64,000 bases of DNA from Gp7-AA6 sp036001245 (lineage in GTDB: Bacteria > Acidobacteriota > Thermoanaerobaculia > UBA5066 > Gp7-AA6). The notes under the pieces were generated by a model. It had not been told where the DNA came from. It ran no database searches and saw only the letters and a program-made list of their open reading frames with translations. Both the position numbers and the translations under genes were made by a program. Shown piece after piece: positions 57,556 to 64,000 of the stretch; the first letter of the stretch is position 1, and the number at the start of each line of letters is the position of its first letter. The DNA is taken from contig DASYUL010000061.1 in assembly GCA_036001245.1 (NCBI GenBank), positions 1 through 64,000 on the forward strand, in the 5' to 3' direction.

Positions 57556-59750
57556 GGGGAAGCGCTCTCGACGCCGGCGAGCCCGCGGAAGCCGGCCGCG
57601 ATCGCGTTGCCGGCCGGACGGCCCAGAAAGTTGAAGCTCACGTCCGAGCCGTCCGCCTCGCGCCCGTCGGAGAAGGCCTTCCACCAGTAGACTCCGCGCC
57701 ACCACTTCTCTCGCGCGAGCCCGGCAAATACGGCCCGAACGGCCCGCGCGGCGTCCTCCGGGGCGAATGGCCGGCCGGAGTCCTCGTCGTGCGGCGCGAT
57801 CCACGCCGCCCGCGCGGGTGGATAGCCGGCCTCCGCGAAGACAACCGGCTTTCCCGTGGCGGCGGAGAGCCGTGCCACGGGTTGCGTGGCGCGCCGCACG
57901 CCCGCGACGAGCGCCGCGTCGGTCGCGTGCGGATCCGCCGAGAGCGGATCGTAGAAGTCGGCGCCGATCGCGTCGAGCGCGTCCCAGAAGCGGACGCGCG
58001 GCGCCGCCGAAGCCCAGTTGGTCGTGTAGACGAGCGGAGCGCCCGTCGCGAGGCGCACGGCCGCAATCGTTTCGCGCCACTCCCTCTCCCGCGCCTCGGT
58101 GCCGGTGAGCTCGGTGCCGACGCAGAGGAGCGCCGCGCCCGAGGCTTCGGCGACGATGGCATGGTGCACGGCGAAGCGCCGGTACGCCTGGAACCATCGG
58201 CCCCAGTCGTCCGGCGTCGTCATCGCGACGGTCCCGACGAACGCCCCTCCTCCGATCCAGATCTGCGGCTTCAACATCGCGGTGATGCCGAGCGACCGCG
58301 CGTCGGAGACCGCGCGGAGGGTCCCTTCGTCGGTCTCACCGTGCGGACTGCGGTGGACGAACCCGATCTCCGGCGTGCGCTCGGTACGAGAGAAGCCATA
58401 CGGAATCACCGCGATCGAGTTCACGGACATTCCCGAGAGGCGCTTCAACGTCTCGAGCGAGCGCGGGGACGCGTAAGAGCCCTCGACCGAGTTCGACATC
58501 GCGTAGGACACACCCCGCAGGAAACCGGGGGGGAGCGGTCGGCGTCGCGGAGCCGAAACCGGGACGCGCTGCGCCGACCTCCGCCACCGCTCGAGGGTAG
58601 CCGCGAGCTCGTGATCCGGCGCTGCGAACGCGCGCCGCAGCGCCGCGTCCCCGCCCTCACGAAATCCGGAATCGAGCCAGGAAGCGGCCGATCCGACCGC
58701 GAAGATCGGAGACACGTCCTCTCGCGCCGAAGGGTCGTCGCCCTCCTCGCCCGCGAGAATCTCCCGGACAGTTGGGTGAACTCCCGCGCGCTCGAGGAAC
58801 GCGGCGAAGGAAGCGACGTCTCTTCCCCACCAGCGGCCGTGTGCGCGCGCGCCGGCGGCGAGGAGAAGTATCGGCCGTCCCCGGAGGGCGGACTCCGCCC
58901 CACCGATCGCGGCCGCCGCGAGAACCGGGGAGACGAGGTCGGGCTCCGCGGGCGCAGAGGCGTCGATATCCACGCGCGCCCGGTCGCCTTCCCACGCGAG
59001 ATCGGCCGGGCGGGACGAGCCCATGGAGAGGCCCTTCGTCGAAGGGTCGGGATAGAGAAGGACGGTGACGGCGGAGCGGCCAGTCTCCGCGGAGAGAAAC
59101 CGGTCGAGAACCGGGGCCCACTTCTCGAACGTGCGGCGCTCCCCTACGCGAAAGCGCCACACGGCGTTTCCTCTTCGCCCGGACGCGAGCGAAGAAAAGA
59201 ACCGTTCGCGGTCGGCGATTCGGTCCCGCTCGCTCGCACGGTCGATCTCGAGCACGCCGGCGCGGGTCCTCCGGAAGCACCCTTCCTTCGTGAGCTCGCC
59301 GGAGAGTGCGTAGAACCGCCCGGGCCCGCCGTCGGAGCTCCGGAAGATCCACCGCGACCCGCGGACCGCGGCGTCGCGCGAGTTGCCGAGAACGAGCGTC
59401 TCGGAGGGACGTTGCGGGTGGGAGAGGACGACCGCGTCTCCGATCGCCCGGTACGGCCGGCCGTCGAAAACGAATCCGGTCGACTCGAGCGCCACCGGGA
59501 ACGAGGCGAGACGGTTCCGGAAGGCGTTCGAGACCGGAGGCGCAGCGAGCCGCACCGTTTCCCAGCCGGCCGGGTCGGGTTCGCTCTCGCGCACCACGCG
59601 GACTTGGGTTCCCTCGCGCCGCGCGAAGGCGGCCCACCGCACGAAGCCCGTCGCCGGCCAGCCGTCGGGCAGCACGATGGCGACCCGGCGCGTCGCGGAT
59701 GGGCCGGGGAGAACGACACCGAAAAGCGCCAGCAGGCAGAGCGAGAGCAC
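57552..59750 (-). CDS. GH113-like glycoside hydrolase with long N-terminal region
   Basis: 732 residues. A signal-like start (LSLCLLALFGVVLPGPS) is followed by a ~400-residue region without a recognised domain. From ~residue 415 comes a TIM barrel: GFLRGVSYAMSNSVEGSYAS, SVNSIAVIPYGFSR, GITAMLKPQIWIGGGAF, LLCVGTELTG (likely acid/base Glu) and VVFAEAGYPP (likely nucleophile Glu), ending WWRGVYWWKAFSDG. This matches GH113 (beta-mannanase) and related gliding-bacteria proteins. It is probably exported and may act on the organism's own or environmental glycans. Its place behind pyrC is probably operon growth, not function. Confidence 0.82.
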   Translation of the reverse strand: MLSLCLLALFGVVLPGPSATRRVAIVLPDGWPATGFVRWAAFARREGTQVRVVRESEPDPAGWETVRLAAPPVSNAFRNRLASFPVALESTGFVFDGRPYRAIGDAVVLSHPQRPSETLVLGNSRDAAVRGSRWIFRSSDGGPGRFYALSGELTKEGCFRRTRAGVLEIDRASERDRIADRERFFSSLASGRRGNAVWRFRVGERRTFEKWAPVLDRFLSAETGRSAVTVLLYPDPSTKGLSMGSSRPADLAWEGDRARVDIDASAPAEPDLVSPVLAAAAIGGAESALRGRPILLLAAGARAHGRWWGRDVASFAAFLERAGVHPTVREILAGEEGDDPSAREDVSPIFAVGSAASWLDSGFREGGDAALRRAFAAPDHELAATLERWRRSAQRVPVSAPRRRPLPPGFLRGVSYAMSNSVEGSYASPRSLETLKRLSGMSVNSIAVIPYGFSRTERTPEIGFVHRSPHGETDEGTLRAVSDARSLGITAMLKPQIWIGGGAFVGTVAMTTPDDWGRWFQAYRRFAVHHAIVAEASGAALLCVGTELTGTEAREREWRETIAAVRLATGAPLVYTTNWASAAPRVRFWDALDAIGADFYDPLSADPHATDAALVAGVRRATQPVARLSAATGKPVVFAEAGYPPARAAWIAPHDEDSGRPFAPEDAARAVRAVFAGLAREKWWRGVYWWKAFSDGREADGSDVSFNFLGRPAGNAIAAGFRGLAGVESASP

Positions 59751-59757
59751 GCCGGGC

Positions 59758-61044
59758 TCAGAGCCCGTTCCAGACGACGCGTCCCGCGACGACCGTCGCC
59801 GCTGGAGCGCCCAGGAGCTCCCATCCCGCGAACGGCGTGGACCGCCCGAGGGAGACGAACCGCGCCGGATCCACGGTCCATCGCTTCTTCTGATCGAAGA
59901 GCGTCACGTCGGCGGGAAAGCCAGGCTCGAGAGTCCCCCCGGGAAGACCGAAGGCGCGCGCGGGCCCGGTCGAGAAGAGCTCGACGAACCGGCGGAGCGA
60001 GAGATGTCCGGGCACGACGAGCCGGTCGTGGACGACCGCCGCCGCGGTCTCGAGGCCGACGACGCCGAACGGCGCCGAGTCGAAGTCGACAGCCTTCTCG
60101 TCCTCGTGATGCGGCGCGTGGTCGGTCGCGATCGCGTCGATCGTGCCGTCCGAGAGTGCCGCGACGAGCGCCGTCACGTCCGCGCGCTCGCGAAGGGGCG
60201 GGTTCATCTTGAAGCGCGTCGAATACCCGGAGCGCGCGACCTCCTCGTCGAAGAGGGTCAGGTGGTGCGGAGCCGCCTCGCAGGTGACCGCAAGCCCCTG
60301 GATTTTCGCCTCGCGAACCGATTCGACCGACAGCGCCGTCGAGATGTGCGCGAAGTGGATCCGTCCGCCGGCGAGCCGCGCGACGAGGAGGTCCCGGGCG
60401 ATCGCGGCGGCCTCCGCGACGCCCGGCTGACCGGAAAGACCGAGTCGGGTCGACACCGCCCCTTCGTGCATGGGCGCGCGCCGGGAGAGCGTCGCGTCTT
60501 CCGCGTGCTGCACGACGGGCATCCCGTAGAGCGACGCGTGCTGGATCGCGCGCCGCAGGAGATCGCCGTCCGCCAGCCACGTGCCGTCGTCGGAGACGGC
60601 GACCGCGCCGGCCCGCCGCATCTCGCCGAACTCCGCGAGCTCTTCGCCCTTGCGCCCGCGCGTGATCGCGCCGATCGGATAGACGCGCGCCGCCCCCGCC
60701 TCGGCGCCCTTCGCGGCGACGAACGCCGTCACGCTCCGGTCGTCGTTCGCCGGCTCGGTGTTCGGCATCGCGCACACCGCCGTGAAGCCCCCGGCCGCCG
60801 CGGCGGCGGCTCCGGACGCGATCGTCTCGGCGTACTCGCGTCCCGGCTCGCGCAGGTGGACGTGCAGGTCGATGAAGCCCGGGAGGACCAGAAGGCCCTT
60901 CGCGTCCAGAACCTCGGCGCCGTCGGCGGCGAGCCGCTCTCCCACGGCCGTCACCTCCCCGTCGGAGAGGACGAGATCGAGCAGATCGTCGCGACCCGCG
61001 GCCGGGTCGACGACGCGCCCTCCCCGGATGAGAAGACGGGTCAC
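59758..61044 (-). CDS. pyrC: Dihydroorotase
   Basis: 428 residues from GTG 61044, overlapping the pyrB stop (GTGA). Amidohydrolase with zinc motif FIDLHVHLREPGREYAET, VCAMPNTEPANDD, HAED, HISTALSVESV, the later DAIATDHAPHHEDEK motif and AFGLPGGTLEPGFPADVTLF. It cyclises carbamoyl-aspartate to dihydroorotate. This is the class I/PyrC type with HxH and Asp present, so it should be active rather than a pyrX-type pseudo-enzyme. An ATG slightly upstream would only add residues inside pyrB. Confidence 0.95.
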   Translation of the reverse strand: MTRLLIRGGRVVDPAAGRDDLLDLVLSDGEVTAVGERLAADGAEVLDAKGLLVLPGFIDLHVHLREPGREYAETIASGAAAAAAGGFTAVCAMPNTEPANDDRSVTAFVAAKGAEAGAARVYPIGAITRGRKGEELAEFGEMRRAGAVAVSDDGTWLADGDLLRRAIQHASLYGMPVVQHAEDATLSRRAPMHEGAVSTRLGLSGQPGVAEAAAIARDLLVARLAGGRIHFAHISTALSVESVREAKIQGLAVTCEAAPHHLTLFDEEVARSGYSTRFKMNPPLRERADVTALVAALSDGTIDAIATDHAPHHEDEKAVDFDSAPFGVVGLETAAAVVHDRLVVPGHLSLRRFVELFSTGPARAFGLPGGTLEPGFPADVTLFDQKKRWTVDPARFVSLGRSTPFAGWELLGAPAATVVAGRVVWNGL

Positions 61045-61997
61045 ATGCCGTCCCGCTCGCCTTCCCACGGCCGGCCGACGAGGAGCAGGTAGAGAACCGC
61101 CATCCGAACGGGAACGCCGTTCGCGACCTGGTCGAGGATGACCGACCGCGGCGAGTCGGCCACGTCCGACGCGATCTCCACCCCGCGGTTCATCGGTCCC
61201 GGATGCATCACGATTGCGTCCGCGCTCGCGCGGTTCATGCGCTCGGAGGTCAGCCCGTACCGCGTGAAGTACTCGCGGCTGGACGGGAAGAGCGATCGTT
61301 GCTGGCGCTCGAGCTGCATGCGCAACACCATCACGACGTGGGCCCCTTCGATTGCCCGATCGAAATCCGTCGTCGCCGCCGCGCCGAGCTCCTCGACGCG
61401 CGGGGGAAGAAGAGTCGGCGGACCGCAGACGATCACGTCCGCGCCCATTTTCGTGAGCAGGAAGACGTTCGAGCGCGCGACGCGGGAGTGAGCGATGTCT
61501 CCGGCGATCACGACGCGAAGTCCCCGCAACTTTCCGAAGCGCTGCCGGATGGTGAGCGCGTCGAGCAACGCCTGGGTCGGGTGCTCGTGAGCGCCGTCGC
61601 CGGCGTTGATCACACCCGCGTGCAGGTGGCGGGCGAGCAGGTGCGGAACGCCCGGCGAGGAATGCCGCACGACGATCAGATCCGGCGACATCGCCTGGAG
61701 GTTCCTCGCGGTGTCGAGGAGCGTCTCACCCTTTTCGACGGAGGTCCCTTGGCCTCCGCTGAAGTTCAGGGAGTCCGCTGACAGCCACTTCTCGGCCGTC
61801 TCGAAGGAGAACCGCGTCCGGGTCGAGGCCTCGAAGAAGAGGTTCACGACCATCCGCCCGCGGAGAGCCGGCACCTTCTTGATCGCCCGGTCCGCGATGG
61901 ACCGCATGGACTCCGCAGTGTCGAGGAGGAGCCCGATCTCATCGGGCTCGAGCGGCTCGATCCCCAATAGATCCTTCGACCGCAGCGCACTGATCAT
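61041..61997 (-). CDS. pyrB: Aspartate carbamoyltransferase catalytic subunit
   Basis: 318 residues from ATG 61997. Carbamoyl-phosphate site FFEASTRTRFSFETAEK, VVRHSSPGVPHLLA, GDGAHEHPTQALLDALTI with the conserved HPTQ, then VMHPGPMNRGVEI and VANGVPVRMAVL. It makes carbamoyl-aspartate, the first committed step of pyrimidine synthesis. No pyrI regulatory subunit is nearby, so control probably falls to PyrR. It lies between pyrR (61-nt gap holding a heptamer array) and pyrC. Confidence 0.96.
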   Translation of the reverse strand: MISALRSKDLLGIEPLEPDEIGLLLDTAESMRSIADRAIKKVPALRGRMVVNLFFEASTRTRFSFETAEKWLSADSLNFSGGQGTSVEKGETLLDTARNLQAMSPDLIVVRHSSPGVPHLLARHLHAGVINAGDGAHEHPTQALLDALTIRQRFGKLRGLRVVIAGDIAHSRVARSNVFLLTKMGADVIVCGPPTLLPPRVEELGAAATTDFDRAIEGAHVVMVLRMQLERQQRSLFPSSREYFTRYGLTSERMNRASADAIVMHPGPMNRGVEIASDVADSPRSVILDQVANGVPVRMAVLYLLLVGRPWEGERDGM

Positions 61998-62009
61998 CGA
62001 AAGGGTTGG

Positions 62010-62058
62010 GGTCCAGGTTCCCGGCCCTGGCACCCGACACCGGACACCTGAACCCTGC
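62010..62058. repeat. Degenerate 7-bp tandem array between pyrR and pyrB
   Basis: Seven units: ggtccag, gttcccg, gccctgg, cacccga, caccgga, cacctga, accctgc. The array occupies almost the whole pyrR-pyrB gap and ends at the pyrR stop codon. Confidence 0.6.
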
Positions 62059-62619
62059 TTAAGATCCCGGCCTCTCCAGTATCCAGACCTCGTCTGCGCC
62101 GTCGGTTTCCTGGAACATCACCTTGATGACCTCGCGCTGCGCGGTTGGAACGCTCTTTCCGACGTAGTTGGCCTCGATCGGAAACTCGCGGTGTCCCCGG
62201 TCGACCAGAACCGACAGCCGGATCGCGCGCGGCCGACCGAGGTCGATCACGCCGTCGAGTGCCGCGCGGATCGTGCGGCCCGTATAGAGAACGTCGTCGC
62301 ACAGGATGACCGTGCGCCCGTTCAGGTCGAACTCGATCTCGGTCTTCTTCAGGAGCGGCTGCGGAGCGACCGTCGAGAGGTCGTCGCGGTAGAGCGTGAT
62401 GTCGAGCGTGCCGACGGGAAACGGCGCTCCGACGAGATCCGTGAGCCGTTCCGCCAGACGCGTCGCCAGGGGCACGCCGCGCGTTCGGATGCCGACGAAT
62501 GCGAGGCCCGGAAGATCCTTCTGGCGCTCCGCGATCTCGTGCGCCATGCGGTCGATCATGCGGCCGATGCGCTCCGCATCGAGGATCTTCGCCTTTTTGA
62601 GGAGGAGGGCTTCGGTCAA
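62059..62619 (-). CDS. pyrR: Bifunctional pyr operon regulator / uracil phosphoribosyltransferase
   Basis: 186 residues from TTG 62619. PRTase fold with the PRPP loop RTVILCDDVLYTGRTIRAAL, the N-terminal FVGIRTRGVPLATRL, and the basic RLSVLVDRGHREFP segment used for RNA binding in PyrR. It binds UMP and, in Bacillus, the pyr mRNA leader. Here the gene appears to begin almost at the transcript start, so a leader attenuator before pyrR is not evident; the pyrR-pyrB gap is the only other candidate. First gene of the pyr operon. Confidence 0.94.
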   Translation of the reverse strand: MTEALLLKKAKILDAERIGRMIDRMAHEIAERQKDLPGLAFVGIRTRGVPLATRLAERLTDLVGAPFPVGTLDITLYRDDLSTVAPQPLLKKTEIEFDLNGRTVILCDDVLYTGRTIRAALDGVIDLGRPRAIRLSVLVDRGHREFPIEANYVGKSVPTAQREVIKVMFQETDGADEVWILERPGS

Positions 62620-62628
62620 GTCCGCGCG

Positions 62629-62657
62629 AGTCTAGTGGCTTGCCGGCGGGGAAGCAA
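62629..62657 (-). promoter_or_regulatory. Sigma-70-like promoter of the pyr operon, near-leaderless
   Basis: On the minus strand TTGCTT and TAGACT are separated by exactly 17 bases. TAGACT is followed by nine bases and the TTG start of pyrR. Best promoter match in the window, together with that of ftsK. Confidence 0.52.
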
Positions 62658-62695
62658 CTGCGAGCCGGAATGAAAGACTCTCGTTTGAAATCTCT

Positions 62696-62726
62696 GTCCG
62701 CCGTTCGCGAAGCGAACGCCGCGGAC
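62696..62726. repeat. Hairpin between pyrR and the MglA-like gene
   Basis: CGTTCGC-gaa-GCGAACG forms a perfect 7-bp stem, extended by GTCCGC/GCGGAC with a 2-nt bulge. It lies before the TACAAT -10 candidate of the plus-strand gene and upstream of the pyr promoter, so it may be an operator or insulator. Confidence 0.5.
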
Positions 62727-62740
62727 CCCGACCGCCGCGT

Positions 62741-62746
62741 TACAAT
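62741..62746 (+). promoter_or_regulatory. -10-like TACAAT upstream of the MglA-like gene
   Basis: TACAAT lies 25 nt before ATG 62772, followed by a gaggaa ribosome binding site. The -35 is not clear. Confidence 0.38.
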
Positions 62747-62771
62747 CGCTGGAAAGCGACGAGGAACTCCC

Positions 62772-64000
62772 ATGGTTTTCTTCAACGCGTCGACGCGCGA
62801 GCTGACGGCGAAGGTCGTCTACTACGGGCCGGGGCTCGGCGGAAAGACGACGAACCTGAAGGTCCTGCACGAACGGCTGGAGCCGCGGACCGCGGGAGAG
62901 CTGGTCGCGCTCTCGACCGAGAGCGATCGGACGATCTACTTCGATCTGCTCCCGGTCGAGCTCGGCGACATCAAGGGCTACCGGATCCGTTTTCAGCTGA
63001 CGACCGTGCCGGGACAGACGGCGTTCAACGAGACACGTCGGGTGGTCGTGAAGGGCGCCGACGGCATCGTGTTCGTCGCCGACTCGCAGTGGACGCTCTT
63101 GCCGAAGAACCTCGAGAGCTGGCAATCGCTCAAGGAGAACCTCGCCGCGAACGGACTTTCGTTCGAGACGATGCCGGTCGTCATTCAGTACAACAAGCGC
63201 GACCTTCCCGACATCCTGTCGGTCGAGGCGATGCAGGAAGCGCTCGGGTTTTCGGCGTATCCACACGTCGAGGCGGTGGCGAGCGAAGGACGGGGGGTGA
63301 CCGAGACGTTCAAATTGATCTCGAAACTGACGTTCCTCGATCTCTTGCGGAGGCTGCAGGGCCGGCCGACGCCGGAAAGCGTCGGCGAGATGAGCTCGGA
63401 AAGCTCGGATCGTTCCGGCGGGGATGCCGTGCCGGACGAGCGGCGCCCGCCCCTGACGCTCGTGCGGCCGCCGGCCGACGATGAAAGCGCGTCTGAGGAG
63501 GCCTCCCCGCCGACCGAGATCGCCGAAGAGTCGCCCTTTCCCGAGGCAGCCGCGCCTTTCGAGACCGCCCCGCCGGACGCCCTGTCACCGGAGGTCGAAG
63601 AGAGGATCCGATCGCTCGAGGCAAAGGTGTCCGAGTCGGAGTCGGCGCGCGCCCGGGATTCGGAGACGATCGAGTCCCTCGCCGCCCGGCTCGCTTCGAT
63701 CGAGGGCGCAATTCCGGCTTTCGCGGATCGGGTCGCGATCCGCGACGAGATCGCGGCGCTCGGAGAGCGCGTGGACGGGAGAATCCACGCCCTTGAGGAA
63801 CGCCTCGAGGCGGAAAAGTCCGCCTTCGGGAAGAACCTCGAGGACATACAGCGGATGCTTGCGGAGCGGGCGAGCCCGGCGGCCCTTGAGTCCGAAGACC
63901 TGAAGCTCCAGCTGGCGCCGCTCCTCGAGGAGCAGGTGCGGCGCGAGACGGACGAGAACTGGACTGCCGAGATCGAGCGGCTTCGCCAAGCCCTCGCCGA
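62772..64000 (+). CDS. MglA-like small GTPase with C-terminal coiled-coil extension (partial, runs off the window)
   Basis: At least 409 residues. Residues 1-195 match MglA: P-loop YGPGLGGKTTN (19-28), TTVPGQ with Gln82, and NKRD (141-144) for guanine recognition. Bacterial MglA GTPases set front-rear polarity for gliding and pili and are normally about 195 residues. Here the protein continues. Residues ~205-275 are acidic and Pro-rich, and from ~275 to the window end come long Glu/Arg/Leu heptads (VEERIRSLEAKVSESESARA-type). No MglB-like Roadblock gene is visible in the window. The start ATG follows gaggaactccc. Confidence 0.9.
   Translation, partial: MVFFNASTRELTAKVVYYGPGLGGKTTNLKVLHERLEPRTAGELVALSTESDRTIYFDLLPVELGDIKGYRIRFQLTTVPGQTAFNETRRVVVKGADGIVFVADSQWTLLPKNLESWQSLKENLAANGLSFETMPVVIQYNKRDLPDILSVEAMQEALGFSAYPHVEAVASEGRGVTETFKLISKLTFLDLLRRLQGRPTPESVGEMSSESSDRSGGDAVPDERRPPLTLVRPPADDESASEEASPPTEIAEESPFPEAAAPFETAPPDALSPEVEERIRSLEAKVSESESARARDSETIESLAARLASIEGAIPAFADRVAIRDEIAALGERVDGRIHALEERLEAEKSAFGKNLEDIQRMLAERASPAALESEDLKLQLAPLLEEQVRRETDENWTAEIERLRQALA

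Noticed and set aside
62620..62771. PyrR-binding attenuator before pyrR
   Set aside because: The likely promoter ends nine bases before the start codon, and the hairpin at 62696-62726 lies upstream of that promoter, so it would not be in the pyr transcript.
1..64000. tRNA, rRNA, riboswitch or complete insertion sequence
   Set aside because: I looked for cloverleaf arms, rRNA core sequence, known riboswitch cores and transposase motifs in gene-free stretches and saw none. A covariance search would be needed for certainty.

Overview
The window is high-GC bacterial chromosome, roughly two-thirds G+C by eye. It has dense gene packing, many GTG and TTG starts, and many 1-4 nt stop/start overlaps. 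The gene set fits a Gram-negative, probably Acidobacteriota-like organism: RND/TolC efflux, TolC and outer-surface glycan export, an MglA-type polarity GTPase, ribonuclease J, FtsK, a PPi-type phosphofructokinase and L-lysine 6-transaminase. No rRNA or other marker is present, so the phylum is an inference. I saw no tRNA, rRNA, CRISPR array, complete insertion sequence or origin.

Region 1 (1-25.9 kb) is a surface-polysaccharide locus. It holds GT2 and GT4 glycosyltransferases, two multi-spanning GT-C-like membrane proteins, an FkbM methyltransferase and a second SAM methyltransferase, and an AsnB amidotransferase. It also holds an ABC-2 export pair (permease plus ATPase), WecB (UDP-GlcNAc 2-epimerase), an SDR sugar-nucleotide enzyme, a left-handed beta-helix acyltransferase, two DegT-type aminotransferases and two membrane-anchored polyprenyl-phosphate sugar transferases. 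Together they suggest synthesis of an amino-sugar-containing, methylated polymer on a lipid carrier followed by ABC export. UppP at 44.7 kb would recycle the undecaprenyl carrier.

Region 2 (25.9-34.7 kb) is housekeeping: rsmB, fmt, ftsK, an arsC/LMW-phosphatase-like gene, a radical SAM gene interrupted by an intein, and a phosphofructokinase. Region 3 (34.7-38 kb) is a disturbed island with a 116-bp tandem duplication, a gene-tail remnant and a large secreted repeat-domain protein closed by a strong terminator. Region 4 (38-49 kb) holds an RND-adaptor-TolC operon, a small membrane protein, an exported truncated haemoglobin and the operon corA-rsmA-rnj-uppP. Region 5 (49-56.5 kb) holds a GAF-GGDEF cyclase, lysine aminotransferase, a secreted PQQ-type sugar dehydrogenase with a PKD domain, a Big2-like lipoprotein, an AMMECR-system B (MEMO) protein and a UspA. 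Region 6 (56.7-62.6 kb) is a pyrR-pyrB-pyrC operon that continues into a GH113-like glycosidase and an inositol-monophosphatase-like gene. The window ends inside an MglA-like GTPase with a long coiled-coil extension.

Non-coding structure is unusually rich. There are several families of palindromic REP-like elements sitting directly after stop codons, one of them with compensating stem changes. There are degenerate arrays with a 7-bp period at five loci, one inside a coding region. There is also a recurring TANNCT/-10-like hexamer 6-9 nt before start codons, which suggests leaderless transcripts.
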